NCBI RefSeq assembly: GCF_014633365.1 | Contig: NW_026267107.1 | Coordinates: 124,001-188,000 of the forward strand | Source: Diospyros lotus | Taxonomy: Eukaryota > Streptophyta > Magnoliopsida > Ericales > Ebenaceae | DNA length: 64,000 nucleotides | Reading direction: 5' to 3' | In this document: piece after piece, positions 42,796 to 55,737 of the stretch | How the letters are laid out: every line of letters begins with the position of its first letter | Numbering within the stretch: the first letter of the stretch is position 1 | Translations under genes and position numbers: made by a program | The notes under the pieces: generated by a model | Seen by the model: the letters and a program-made list of their open reading frames with translations, nothing else | What the model was told of the DNA's origin: nothing | Database searches by the model: none

Positions 42796-45471
42796 AATGT
42801 TTTACTTTTCTGCGGAAACTACTGCGTGGGAGCAGCTTAAACACTAAAATGGGTGTACGACTATGTCAATAGAAGTGAATATGAATGATCATCAGAAGAC
42901 TAGTTTTAATTAATAATTAATGGCTATTTAAATGTTATCATCCATGAAGCTGTTCTTTTTAATATACCTTTTATTTGTCTCAGCTCCCCAAGAAACCATC
43001 TAATTGGCAACACGTCAACAAACCCTGTAAACCATCAATAAATCGACTTTCAATTAACTGTTCCTATCCAACACTCCCATCTCATGAAACCCTAAATCTT
43101 AAAAATTATATATTTCTCACTCCCGCCATTTCATGAAACCCTGGCTTGCTAGGCTAGAGGGTTTTCGGAAACTACTTACCCATCCTCTTGTTTCCCAAGT
43201 AATATGGATTTTGTTACATGGCAGTGGATCATGATCAATGCAGCCTTCTCTTTTAACCATGAATTGTCCATTGGTTTGTCCGCTTGTGGGGATTAATTAA
43301 TTGCAGTCCATCAATCTTGCACAAAATTGCAAAGATAAAAACACAAGAAATCGTTCGATCACGACTCGTATTATACAGATAATCATGGGCTATTAATAAC
43401 CAGTTTCAGAAGAACCAATTGAAAGGGTTTAAGAGCGGGATACGTGTTGTCCAACACAAAGCATGAAGTAACCCCTAAGAATGTACATGTTGGACCTTTT
43501 CTTGTTCCATTCTTCGTTTCATGAAACTAATCCTATTAATTAAAACATTAATAAAATGCCACGTTTCCATTAGATTCAAGTACCGTTTGGTTTTCCCTTT
43601 TTTTGTGCAGATGTTTTGATTAATATATTTCACTTTCAGGCAACAAGGACTCGCCATTTTCCATTGAGAGCAACCTAACTGTAAAGTATAAGTGGCTCAA
43701 GAAAAAGACAGTTTAGCTAACCTCATGGTTTCCTCAAAAAATGGTCATTATCATCGTTAAGACTAATCCTCAAATGAGCACGATTTGATCACAAAATCAC
43801 ATTGATATCAAGTAATCATTTGATAAAATAAAAGGCCTTGTTTAAACCCACCTAAATACTTCAGCTCCATCCATGATTTCTTGCTCTTAACATGAAGATT
43901 GGAAATCAAATGGATGTTTCCCTACCCAGCTAGAAGTCTCAATCATCAGTTGGTTGTTTTGCGGCTTAAATTTAGCATCAATTCGTCGCTTACCATACCA
44001 AATAGAACTAATTGCATGCCTAATCCAGACCTAATACCTTGATGGGACTTCTTGTATCCGTATGAAGTTGCGTATTTATTTTACTTAATATTTACGCTGC
44101 TGTTAGGTTGAGTTTTTTCCTTTTCTTTTCTTTTTTTTTTTTTTTTTGGTTGTTTGGGCTTAAAAGTCAGTCATGGTTGCTTGCCACATTTAGCTTCATT
44201 GGGGGATGAATTCTTATTAAGATGATTTAAGACTGCATTTTTTTCTTTTTCCTGAATTCCATCCACCATTCATGTTCAAATCAATTCACTATGTCACTAG
44301 TTAATCTGACTATATATATATTATATATATAAATATGTATATGCTCAAGGCACTTGCACTTCAATAATATGTGACTCAAAAGCTTATTGAGTTCAATCCA
44401 CAAATATACGTGTAAATATATATAAATGTCCACCTTATTAAAAATAAACAAAATAACGATATTAAAAAATTAGGAAACCAAATATGTAGATCTATTCTAA
44501 TATCTTAAACAAGCTCGGTATTTGGTGTTACCAACACATTCAGATTATTAATATCTTAAATTGTTTCTATTTTATACTGACTTGATATTCAGATTTCAAG
44601 AGTGCTGAGCGTTCAAGTCATACCTCTTTCCCTCCCTAGTGCTAAATATTAAAAATTATCCTACAGTACCAATTCTCTATGGACATATATATATATATAT
44701 ATATACCCAATAGATATATAATCTACTTATATCTCTTTGTTAAGATTATTAATATTTGTTAACTGACTTTAATTTAATTAGGGATGGTATCTGGTACCTT
44801 ATTTAATAGATATCTATTACAATTTTATTCTGATGAGGTATCAAAAAATACACATGAAGAGGGTCCAGTAAGATATTTAAAATATCATCGAGTACATGTA
44901 CAATGGTGGGGACAAAATCCCCTGCTCATGCCCTATCTTGATATAATTATAAACAAACATATATATATATTATTTTATCTAATTATATATTAAAATTTAT
45001 ATATTCAAAATTAAAAGAAGCCTAAATTAGACATATTCTCACATTCTTGAAACCTAACCTAGTTATAGTCTCTCTTCCTTCTCACCCTCACTATCAACAA
45101 ACCAATGTAGTATTTTTAATTAATTAATATATTAAAATAAATTAAAATATTACAGTAGTTGATTCTTAGCTTTTTACTTATATTATTGTCAAATTCGTTT
45201 ATTATCAAATTATTATGAAATTATTTACACTATAAATATAAACTTATTAAAACCATTAAGTCATGGAAATAGAAATTAAACAAAGAGCCCTACAAATACG
45301 AGATTCATTACACATACCCTCCCATTGCCATCTCTAGAGTGTTTGTTTTCAAATGAGTGAATAAAATGAAGCATAAGTGGATAAATATTAACTTTAGGCC
45401 AAACCACATGGGTATAAAAGGTGGGACCGATACGTTATCACATTCATCCTATACCTGTTTTATGTTTTCCC
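42796..45471. other. Intergenic, low-copy, AT-rich
   Basis: No convincing gene, RNA gene or transposon. There are homopolymer T (about 44133-44147) and (TA)n tracts (44312-44333, 44686-44704). ORFs here are short and lack domain features. Confidence 0.6.
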
Positions 45472-45900
45472 AGTTTTTTTTTACCTGAAAATGGACGCTA
45501 AGTTGCCCCGAGGAAGCCATGCATTAAAACGAGAGCTCATAACAAAAGGCTCCAAACAGCTAGCAGATGGGACTAACCAAACAAACAGCCCCACTAACAA
45601 AACACATAGAAAACAAGAAACAAACATGAGCCGATTGACACAAACACCGCCAAACTTACAAATTGGAAGAGGGAGTGCTGTCCGAGGGATATGCAGAGAT
45701 ATGTTTCCATGCATCCAAGAAGACACACACTCAAACTATCTTAAGCCAATTACAGCTCCGAAGAGTCCAACCCATGACAAAGCACAAAACCAAAATGAAC
45801 TTCGCCCAACTCTGATCAGGGAGGCAGCCTAAGCCAATCCAACAAAAACACACACCCACAGGACCTATAAAAGCTCTTTTGACCCTCTCATCCATTCCCA
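45472..45900 (-). mobile_element. Probable LINE 3' end, 5'-truncated
   Basis: Read on minus, the segment is a G/T-rich 3'-UTR-like text (GTTCATTTTGGTTTTGTGCTT, GTGTTTTGTTAGTGGGGCTG, GGCTTCCTCGGGGCAACTT) ending in TTTTCAGG, then TAAAAAAAAA at 45474-45484. It resembles plant L1 3' ends such as 59423-59750. The two overlapping ORFs on opposite strands here are not genes. The upstream limit is uncertain. Confidence 0.4.
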
Positions 45901-46516
45901 TTATGTCAGTCTTAAAATTGGATCAAAGTAGCATCGAAGAGCTTCTAGAAGATCTGCAGTTTCCTTGGAAAAAATAAAAAGAAACACTTATACAAGAATG
46001 TATCAGTCCTTAGTTTCCATAAAGAATGAACGTGGATTAACACTAGTACTGGAGGAACAAACCACTCTACCATTGATGCTAGTGAAGAAAAGATATATGC
46101 AAGGTCCGACTCAATTGGATGGCATACTGATCAAGCAACTAGAAGCATTTCTTCCATATTCTTAATCACCAATATAGATATAGCTCTCTCTATATATATA
46201 CACATCATTCTTCCATATCAAGCAATTTCATGCAGTTTGAAGCAAGCAATTTCATCGCTGATATAAAACAAGAAATGTGTATGTGAAGCATGTGCTTCAA
46301 TTGCCTGCAAATCCCAGAAGCTTAATTATTAAACTAACAGCTAATTAAACCTCCAGTGATTTAATTTAAAGATGATGTTTGAATGCAATATTTGAAATCC
46401 ACAAGAAATTAAAATTAATGATGTGAAGCTAGCTACCTGTAACTATCATCTCTCTCTATATGTTGATATATATATATAATTATGTAATTAAAGTTTTATA
46501 ATTAGGGTTTTGGCGA

Positions 46517-47776
46517 TCAAGAAGATATTCCCACCCCAAGAAAATCTATAAAGGGAATGTCCTTCCTCTTTACGGCTTCGTCTCCACGCTGTTCCTCCTC
46601 GAACGGCATATCTCTCTTGATCATCATCATCTCCATTCCATCTGTTCCCTTATCATGATCATCACCTGTTGGTTTGGAGAATCCAATGGGGCTTGGGACA
46701 ACCCTCTTGTAGCTTGGGAACCCGACTGAATTGGAAGAATTCAGATAGTAGCGAAAAGGCTGCTGCTGGTCTGAACTGTTTGAGCTCTCTGTGGTGCAAT
46801 AATAAGAGCTGGATTCTCTTCCAAATGGATCAAACAAAGCTGAATTTTTCGTGGCTGAACCCGCCGGCCTTGTGAACGTCCAAGAGCCCGAATTGTTTGG
46901 GGCTTGGAACCCGTAGTACCGACAACTCCCAATGCAGTTTTTAAGGCTATTGGAGTCAATAACAGTGATAGAGCCTTGGTAATTACTTCTCTTGTTACAT
47001 AGCTTGGATTGTTCCCTTTGCTTTCTTGCCATTATGACATGCCAGTGATTCTTCACGGCGTTGTCCGTTCGACCCGGGAAGAGCCTGGATATCAAAGCCC
47101 ACTTGTTTCCATGTATCCGATGAGCTGCAAGAAGCCTTTCTTCTTCCTCCTCCGTAAATGGCCTTCTGTTAATTCTTGGGTCAAGCTGATTGAACCACCT
47201 CAACCTGCAACTTTTCCCTGGATAAATAAAGAATCAGAAACGTCACAACCAAGCCAAAAAGAAAAAGAAAAGAAACGTCAAAACCCATATATACAAACAT
47301 ATATGTGTATTTATATATATCTTCAAACTAAACAGATAACCAGGCACATCAAACACATCCTTTTTCGTTTTCTTCCTCTTTTTCTGGCTAATTAAGTCAT
47401 CAAACATCTGGTTATTTGTAATCGGAAAAGGTACCCAATTGAGCTTTTAATTAACCCATAGAGAAACGTGCACCAAATCAGCAATTAGTCGCAATTTGAA
47501 TCTTAGATCTAGAGAGTTTTGGAATATATAATCTAAAGAGAGAGATTCAGTATGAATACGATATACATGTGTGTGCGTGTTTGAATATATATATATATAT
47601 ATACCTGATCGGCCTTGGAGCTTCTCAGCGATTGAGTTCCAGTTCTGAGGCCCGTATTGGTCGACGAGCTGCCGGAGTTTTTCATCCTCTGCGGGCCTCC
47701 AGTGACCACGGGGACAATTATTCCTTTCATCGTCATGATCACCGGAGCTAGCTGCTGCTCCTCTAGTTTCAGCCAT
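46517..47776 (-). CDS. R2R3-MYB transcription factor, MYB52/54/56 type
   Basis: A nuclear DNA-binding transcription factor. Exon 1 is 47776-47605, intron 47604-47218 (GT...AG, 387 bp), exon 2 47217-46517; the product is 290 residues. The splice joins codon 58 (G|GG), giving [11 protein letters not shown] across the junction. R2 has Trp at 26, 46 and 65; R3 has the usual Phe at 78 and Trp at 97 and 116, then [12 protein letters not shown]. The [14 protein letters not shown] start and the C-terminal [13 protein letters not shown] fit Arabidopsis subgroup 21 (MYB52, MYB54, MYB56), members of which act in secondary-wall and ABA-related control. R3 has no intron here. ATG 47776 is preferred over an in-frame upstream ATG at 47839. 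This is the only intact host gene I can support. Confidence 0.95.
47585..47603. repeat. (TA)n tract next to the MYB donor splice site
   Basis: An alternating TA run begins immediately inside the intron after the GT donor. It is a likely length polymorphism with possible effect on splicing; no evidence either way. Confidence 0.7.
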
Positions 47777-49521
47777 GGCCGCCGCCGGTGACCAAGAATT
47801 CTTTAGAAGCAAACACACCAGAGAGACGTCCAAGAGCAAGATTTAAAGGGGAGGAGGAAAAAAGAGCCACCAACAGAATAAGAAAGAAAGTGGGTTGGTT
47901 TAGGGTTGTGGATGAGCAGCCACTTTTATTGGTTTTAGCCGACACATTTTTTTCAAGCCTATTTCTTTGTTCTTGTCGTGTGTGTATTTGTATATATGTA
48001 ATGTATTATTTTTTTTAATTTTAATTTTATAACCCGCTTCTATTATTTTTGTTGGATATGCATTGAGTAAATTTTAGAGTGAATGTAATAATAGCTCATG
48101 ATAAATCACGACTACCCAATAAATTAATAAAAAGTTAACCTGTACATGTCCCAATAACTAGATACTATATATACGAGAGAGAGAGAGAGGGAGATATATA
48201 AATATCTACTTAACCATCATCAAGTTAAACCCTAAAAATTAGATACATATACATATATAATATTAGAACTGACCTTTCTTGTGTTGCTATTGGTTCATGA
48301 ACTTCTCTATCAATTCCCACCCATTTTGAAGAGTCTTTCTCCTCGGTTAGCTCCAATCCATTTTCATACTTGTTACCACATTAAATCAAGTCATTTTGGT
48401 GTATTATGTTATCAAAAGGACATCCCTCCTAGACTCTCAACCTTTCTCTTATTAATAGGTAATTTATTTTTTTAATTTGTCTTGTCTTAATTAATTCATA
48501 TATACTCTCTAATTCAGAACATATATATTATTAATATCATATATATATACATATATATGAATCTAATTTTGTATTAAAAACATACAACATTACAAGGAGA
48601 ATTACATGATTAATTATGACTAATTAATTAAGTTGGCCATGCTATTGTTTTTTGTTCTTTCTTTCATTTTTTTTAATAAAAAATAAGATGCATAGCAAAA
48701 GCAAAGCAAAGACCAAACCAATGGTTGGTGCAAAATCAGTGTCTACTTGTGAGCAGTGTATTTTGCGCACCTGTATATATATATATATATATACATATTA
48801 AAAATGTACTTAGTCCATAGTATAAATAAAATATTTTAGATAACGATTTATTAAGTATTAATAGATAGTTATGGTCTATTTTTTATTTTTCTTAAGATAA
48901 AATTTAAATAAAGGTTAGAATTAGATATATATACATATATATATTACAGTCGTCAAATCAAACTGTGAAATTGAGGACAACGCTATAGCGATTAGTGGGT
49001 TTCTCGTAACTCAATCACGTGTCGCATTGTGATTGGTTCAAATAAATATTAAAATTTAAATGTTAAAAGTTAATATTAAATGTTAAAATTTATTAAAATC
49101 ACTAAAAATTTACTAAACCCTACGAGTGTTGAGGAAACACAGCGAGTCCCCGACCTTGTTGCTAATCGATAACTAAATGACAAGTAACTTCCAAGCTTTT
49201 ATCATATCTTTTATTCTATCATACAAGCAAACATCACATTTGGTGTTAACAAATATTGAAACCCTATTAAACTTTCTAAGTTCCAAAATACACTTCAAAA
49301 TTCCAAAGACCCAAAAATAATTTTACCAATAAGTTTCAAACCAGTGACCTCCAACTAAAATTAAACTTATTTTATCACTACACTATGTTTAATATTTATC
49401 TAAATTTTGCCAACGAAACTAAGTAACCTACAACTTTCAATCACCATTAAATAAAGGGAAATTCTATTTGCAGCCCGTTGTTTTACTTTCCACAACCACA
49501 TTTTAGTATGAATAAAATAAT
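47777..49521. other. MYB 5' flank and intergenic region
   Basis: Upstream sequence of the minus-strand MYB gene. On minus, a TATA-like TATATAC lies near 47992-48001, about 215 bases before the ATG. Further out are (GA)n at 48175-48191, several (TA)n tracts and AT-rich spacer. No other gene seen. Confidence 0.5.
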
Positions 49522-51366
49522 TATAATACCTGAGAATTTCATAAGATTTAAGTGTAATTTTATTTCGGGTGTAAGTAGAATTTTTCAAAAGATTTGGGTG
49601 CAATACTGTAATTTTCATAGTATTGAGTAACCAAATCAACTTAAGGGAGTGCCCTAGAATCTACATGTATAAGGAAAATGATATAGTATTGACGAGTATT
49701 TCAAGACGTGATTGATATGGCATCGAAATAAATCAGATTAGAAACAATTTTCGATACATCTGTGATTCAGGTTGAAAAAATGAATTGTCGTAAGAGACAT
49801 CTGGGAAGTCAATGAAATTCTTAAGAGACTTTGATTTTGTAATTAGAATAACTCTAAAGTGATTTTGGGTTGAAACCACTTGGCTTGGGGACCAAACCGT
49901 TCATTTGGGCCTAAGTATAATTTTCTAATTTTGCCAAATAGAGGTCGAAATAACATTATTTCTAAATTTTTGGAGATAAAATTAGAATTTTAGAACTTGT
50001 GGGTCTTAATAGAATTATTGAGAAAATTAGGGGCTTCAAGGAAATGGCCAAAATGCAAAAGAAAAAGCTAGAGAGGCCAAAGTGTAAATGTCAGAAGTCT
50101 GCAAGTGTGAAACTTGCAAACTCACATGGCTACTGGCAAAAGTTGATGATTCTGGTAATGGGACAACCGAGGCTAGGCTGGGAAGGTCGCTTGTGGCCTG
50201 GGGAAGCTTGGGGACCAAGCTTAGCCGTTGATTGGCCGAGAGTTGCTCAATTTTTTATATAAATAGGGGGCCGAGGGTTTCAAGGATTTGACACACAAAT
50301 TGCTCGAGTTTTGGGTTATTTTTGAAGGATTAGATAGAGGACTTTTGATCCTCGTGTATTGGAGAGCATTTCTGGAGAGTTTGGTGAGGTTTTGTGTTGG
50401 TTTAAGTGGGTTTCAAAGAGTGGCCAGAAAAACGAAGCTTCGCCGGAAGCGAGCTTTCGAGCAAGCATTTGAGGGGTTTTCGACCATTGTTTCAGGCATC
50501 CAAAGATGCCAAGGTGTTCATCTTGAGGAGTACTTTGAGTTGGTGCAAGAAAAATTGTTCAAAGAAGGTTTTCAATCACTGTCGGTGAAGGCTTCGCCAG
50601 AGAAGACAAGGCGCGTGCAAAGCATGCACGATTCAATATGCGCAGGGCGCGTGGCTAACGTGTGAAGACGCATGCAGAGGTATTTTCTTTTGGAATTTTT
50701 TTAAATACTTTTGTAAAATTATCTTATAAATTTTGGTGGAGAAAAATGTGAGAAAATACTTGAGAAGGTATTTCTTTTCGAAATTTCGAGAAAGAAATAG
50801 GAAGAAAATAGGTAAAAATTATAAAGAAATTGAGAAAAGTGGATTTTGATATTCTTTTGAATGAATACGATGTTTAGGGATCGTTGAGACTCGAGATTGA
50901 GTAAAAGTATGGTTGTTTGAGACTTAACACTAGAATCGAGGTTGTGCATGAAAATTTAGGCATTCTAAGTACGTTCGAGGTGAGGGTCCTTACTTAAAAA
51001 CTTGGTTTTGATTATAACTAAACTTGATTTGAATTAGTTTCATGCAAATAGTTTTGTTCCATGCGATTGGTTTAACCTGTGATGGTTGTTTTCATGTGAA
51101 ATGTTCGTCCCAAAATGTTTTGAGCATGTGCATTGAATTTTGTGCAATAAATTATGTACATAAAATGATGTTTTATATGATGCATCGAATTATAGTATAT
51201 AGCATAGGTATGTTTTTGTGTTGTTCATGTGAGATGTCAACTTGTGACGTGGCACTTGAGTGATAGCACTATGAAAGCCTGCTAAGAAAAAATGCCCACT
51301 TGTGACGGGGGTTGAGAATGAACACCACCCTAGCGGTTGACAAGTGGCGGGGCTATGAGTGGATAA

Positions 51367-52723
51367 TGATATTTTACTCTTAGTAATAAAATGGTTTTGT
51401 TAATGACTATATGAAAATCAATCTCTACAAAATAGATTACATAAATGAGAAAATAACTTTTATAATATGAAGCAAGGCATGGATTATATAAATGAGAAAA
51501 TAACTTTTAATACATGAATTTTGAAGCAAGATATGAAATCCTATAAAAGAATCATTGAGTTTGGTTGAGTGATATTTATTTCAAAATATACTTTTGATAA
51601 TCTCAACTTGCTTTCAAAAAGATCAAAATGAGGTTTTGTTAAAGTTTTCTATGTTTTCAAAAGGATAGTCGACTATATGTTTCTTTCTGTTGACTATGCT
51701 TTAGAATAGTCGACTATATTGTTATGGATAGTCGACTATGCTGGTTTGATCTGTCGACTATGTGAGGCATCTGTCGACTATTTCTTAATCTGTCGACTAT
51801 CAAGTAAGGATAGTCGACTATGGCTTTTCATCTGTCGACTATTATTGTTCTGTAAATTCAAAATTTTCTTCACATTTTCACATCTGTCGACTATACACTT
51901 ATATCTGTCGACTATGGGTTTTTTGTATTGAAAGATAGTCGACTATCACTTTCTGTCTGTCGACTATGCTTAGCTTTAATTGATAAAATAGTCGACTAAC
52001 CTATTTTCTCTGTCGACTGTGTGTTTCACAGAAACTTATAACGGCTAGTTTTTAGCGCATTAAATGCTCGCCCAACCACCCACAATGGTCCAAAAATTCA
52101 ACTTGCCCACCATCAATTATAAATAGGTGGTTGAAGACGCATTGAAGGCTGCTGGAAAATCATTGAATATCTTTATCTACCATGCCTTCACTGTTACATT
52201 GAGCTTTTGATTTTCACTCTCTGTAATTCCATTTTAGAGGCTTTGATAACTTACTGTTCTATTATTTTTTAAGCCTCGATCATTTATTTAAAGAGAGAAA
52301 TTGTAACTAAGAGTTGTAACTCTTAGATTTTCTATTTCATTGATTGTATTTTTTCTTAGCAGTAGCTAGAGAGCCCATTAAATTGGGAGGTTGAGGTTGT
52401 ACACTGCCTAGTCAAGCACTAGAGGACCTGCTCATATTGAGTAGGGGGTTTGATAGCGATATTGGTTTAAAATCCTTTATGGATAGCTAAGGTAGTGGAC
52501 TAAGCTTGGAAGGCTGAACCACTATAAATCTGTGTCTTCACTGACCTTCATCCTTTCTCTTTTATTTTTACATCCTTGCACTTTTGACTTTGTTTTTCTT
52601 TATTGATAAGATTACACTTTTATTCCTTTTTATACGAAAATATTTTCACTTCTCAAAAGAATTTTTTTTATATACCAATTCACCCCCCCTCTTGGTGTGT
52701 AACACATCAGCTCAATTCTATCA
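51367..52723 (+). mobile_element. SIRE-like Copia solo LTR nested in the LTR (TSD GATAA)
   Basis: A 1357-bp unit from TGATATTTTACTC to CAATTCTATCA with inverted ends TGATA/TATCA and perfect GATAA duplications at 51362-51366 and 52724-52728. The end region AATTCACCCCCCCTCTTGGTG is characteristic of the SIRE/Maximus Copia lineage. TATA box TATAAATAGG at 52118-52127, about 100 bases after the palindrome array. Confidence 0.93.
51666..52020. repeat. ATAGTCGACTAT palindrome array, plus-strand LTR
   Basis: About 15 copies in 355 bases of either full ATAGTCGACTAT or the half-changed CTGTCGACTAT, with CpG-decay forms such as GTTGACTAT. They lie upstream of the TATA box at 52118. Confidence 0.93.
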
Positions 52724-53603
52724 GATAACACCCTGGATCGACTTGAATGGTGGGGCTGCAAGTGGACACCACCCCAGGTTCCTTTGAGCTGTAGCATTAT
52801 TTCCAAGGTGGACATGGATTCCCAGGGATAATGTTGATCATCTTGTGGGAAGGATTTGTGTTGACATGATTCGATATGCTTTTGAGTGGAAACGTAATCC
52901 CTGACACGATTGTGGGGTGATTCCCCTAGTTCCTGAATTGATGTTGACCTTCCTTGTCGGAATTCGTAACGATGGTTTTTCGTTGTGTCAGGGAAAGGCA
53001 TTGATATTGCCCTCCTGAGCTAGGACTGTGTTATGTATCGATGTGGTTGTGTTGTCTTTAGAGAGATTGCATTTTCCTCGGTTAGGGTTAAGTGCTGTGT
53101 GAGATTCTCTTGGGCGGGGGCATATCAAGGATATGTCAGTTTTGTTTCATGTCTTGCATACATTCATGATAATGTTTTGAACTCTCACTTAGATGATTCA
53201 ACATCTTACTTGGACTTTGTCCCTGGAATATTCAAACGTTCCAGGTGAAAGCAGCGATGCCAAAGGGAAAGGAATTGCAAGTAATGGACATTTGTAGATG
53301 GTTCGTAGCATAACTTTTGATTATAATTTATTTTATTTAGTTGATGTTATGTTAAACGATGATACGATCTTTATATTATGAAAAAAGTGGTTTTAGTTAT
53401 GTATCGTTTGAGGTTTCGATCTAGTTTCCGCATTTATGATGATGTTACATGTCTTAGCTTACTGATTTTAAGTTTGATATACTAAGAAGGTAAAATGGGA
53501 TTGTCGGGGAATGATTTATGTTGTATTTGTGAAAAAAAATATATATCATCGAAATTTCCTAAGTTATAACATGCCCAAGAAAAGTTGGAGTGTTACAATA
53601 ACC

Positions 53604-53838
53604 TTAAGCAAAAATCTATTTTTGCCCTCTATTTGCAAACATGCCTCTTCTTCTCTCATCGCTGGTCGCCCCCATCCTCTTCTCCATTAATCATCACTGG
53701 TGATGATGTGCAGCTGCATTCCTCACAGTCGCCGGCACCCGCTTGCTATTGTTGTCTTCTCCTGGCCATAGCCACTATCTTCTCCATGTGAGTCGTTGGG
53801 GTTCAGGCTCCTTCCAGAGAAGACACACATATATACAT

Positions 53839-53873
<35 letters not shown>

Positions 53874-54000
53874 CACACACACACATACACATATATAAAT
53901 ACATAGACACACACACACACACAATTGGAGAATCGGAGATCACCGGGGAAGCGGCCATAGAAAAGGGTTGACCACAGTAGCCATGCCAGAAAGCACAGTG
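53604..54000. repeat. Microsatellite-rich spacer
   Basis: Non-coding stretch with compound (CA)n/(TA)n microsatellite at 53826-53921. Confidence 0.75.
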
Positions 54001-54700
54001 TTCACAACCGAACCCTGCGCAATGCCCCCGAACCCATGGATTTAGGGCCGTTTAAAGTCCCCTGAGCCCAGGGGTTGGGGGCGTTGCTAACTGTTTGTTT
54101 GGTTATGGTTTTGGATGGTAGATTGGATAGAAAAGTGAAACTCCTTCTAGTGGACATGTTTTTCTGGTTGCTTTTGCAGCGAATGGAGACAACAGTGCCA
54201 GGTAGCATCACTATCGTCGCTAGTGTGGCAGCGAAAATAAAAGGCATTGTTGGGTGGTGCCATCATTGTTACTAAAGATGACGAAAGGAAGCAATGGCAG
54301 CTAAAGAAGGCATTACTGGGTAGCACTGTGACCATTACCATCGAAGGCAATACCGACTGTGAAGCACCCCTAACCCATGGCCACCCGAACCCAGGGGTTC
54401 GGGGTGCCTCGACCCCTCGAACCCCGGGGCTTGGGGTGGTCGGGGTAGATGGGCGACTACCGCCGACCAACCACCCAAAACCTAGGGGTTCGTGTGCATT
54501 CCGACGTGATGGGTGGTCGAGCCACTGCCTCGCCTCGTCGCCTTTAGCACGTCACCCACCGTTGCATCCCCGTCACCTTGCCAACCATTGCACAGAAGGA
54601 GGATGCAGCAATGGTCGGTGAGGATGCAACTTGGAACTTCTACAAAGAAGGATGCAACCGATCGGCGAGGATGCAGCGGTGAGGTGAGGTGAGGGGGCGA
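54001..54700. repeat. GC-rich region with CCCGAACCC/GGGTTCGGG inverted repeats
   Basis: Repeated text of the type CCGAACCCAGGGGTTCGG (54386-54403) with relatives at 54027, 54065, 54410, 54424 and 54478. Each is an imperfect short palindrome of CGAACCC and GGGTTCG. ORFs on both strands are low-complexity Pro/Gly-rich and have no recognisable domain. Origin unknown. Confidence 0.55.
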
Positions 54701-55199
54701 GGCGTGAAGTGTAAAAAATAGGTTTTCATTTTAAGTTATTTTAGTCATATTGAATTTTATTAAAAATTGGTTGTGAAAAGCAAAACATGGGTCACAAATA
54801 TAATTTCCCTTAAATAAATCTTCATTTGAAAAAAAAATTTGATATATATATATATGCACATACACATAGAAACAGAGGCTAGAATATCACTTGGACTTGT
54901 TCACAACCTCAATATGATGATGAGAGATGAATGTTTTAATAACTAGAAAATATTTCGATTCTTTTTAAAGGCCTATTCTCTCTTTACCTAGGGGAAAGTT
55001 CCCAATTGCTAATCTTCTTGATGGTTCCATGGCATAACTATCCCTGCTCCTTCCCCACGCAATACTAGTAGTCGTATCCCTATCTTTCATAACAACGTTC
55101 ACTCCATCTCATTAGAACCCTTTTCTTCCATGTTTTGTCCTCATATCCTCCTAGAGTTCTCTCTCATCCTTAGTCTCTAGTACACCATGGCTCAACATA
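54701..55199. other. Spacer before the LINE relic
   Basis: No gene recognised. A (TA)n tract lies at 54843-54854. The last 250 bases (CTTTACCTAGGGGAAAGTTC onward) may belong to the 5' part of the LINE described next, but no clear reading frame is visible. Confidence 0.4.
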
Positions 55200-55737
55200 T
55201 AATCTTAGACTCTAATCTCAATCAAAACTACACTCACTTACTACACTACTTGGTTGGAAAAATTTTAGCAAACAAAGCTGTGCAACTAGAAAAGGTCTAT
55301 ACCATTATCATAAGGGAACATGGAGACTAAAGGCCAATATCACTCTCAATGGCATTTCCAAGAACATGTTCACTTTTTGTTTCTTGGATTGGGCAAATAC
55401 AAATCTAATTCTCACAAGAACTCCATGGAACATAACTAGGAAAGCTCATGTAGCTAATTCAACAATAAAACCCAAACATCTACCTATTCAAGCTTGATTT
55501 CTCACGTGAAATCTTTTGGATCTAGATTCGTGGCGACCACCCAAGTAAGCTATTAACATCAAATGCCTAGAAGATTGCTATAATAGTGGGTATTCCTCTA
55601 TAAGTAAACAAAGCGTTCACTTCAAACTTTGGATGGTTTGAGTGCCTATGAACAAAGGTTACAATTAACATCACTAAAGACCTTGTGGCCTCTATTAAGG
55701 TGGATAACCCAAGTGAGGAGCTACTCTTCCTTACTAT

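Larger units (their letters stand above)
49522..53598 (+). mobile_element. Solo LTR of chromovirus-related family, with a nested insertion
   Basis: Starts TATAATACC and ends GAGTGTTACA. The flanks ATAAT (49517-49521) and ATAAC (53599-53603) look like a target duplication with one change. Without the nested SIRE-like LTR (51367-52723) it is about 2.7 kb. Its 5' part aligns with the reverse complement of the LTR at 38133-40867 (GGTATAGTATCGAYGA-like text, AGTGATTTTGGGTTGAA) and its 3' part carries GGAATATTCAAACGTTCCAGG (53225-53245). TATA box TATATAAATAGGGGG at 50256-50270. The ORF at 50288-50665 lies in the transcribed leader and is not a gene. Confidence 0.85.

Noticed and set aside
45481..45832. 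Overlapping 81- and 113-codon ORFs, one with a hydrophobic stretch
   Set aside because: The region looks like a LINE 3' end with a poly(A) tract on minus; hydrophobic text comes from T-rich 3' sequence.
50288..50665. 125-codon plus-strand ORF starting after a TATA box
   Set aside because: It lies in the R/U5 leader of a solo LTR and has no recognisable domain; related LTRs do not keep the frame.
54147..54621. Pro/Gly-rich ORFs on both strands
   Set aside because: Low complexity from GC-rich inverted repeats; no domain, and opposite strands are equally open.
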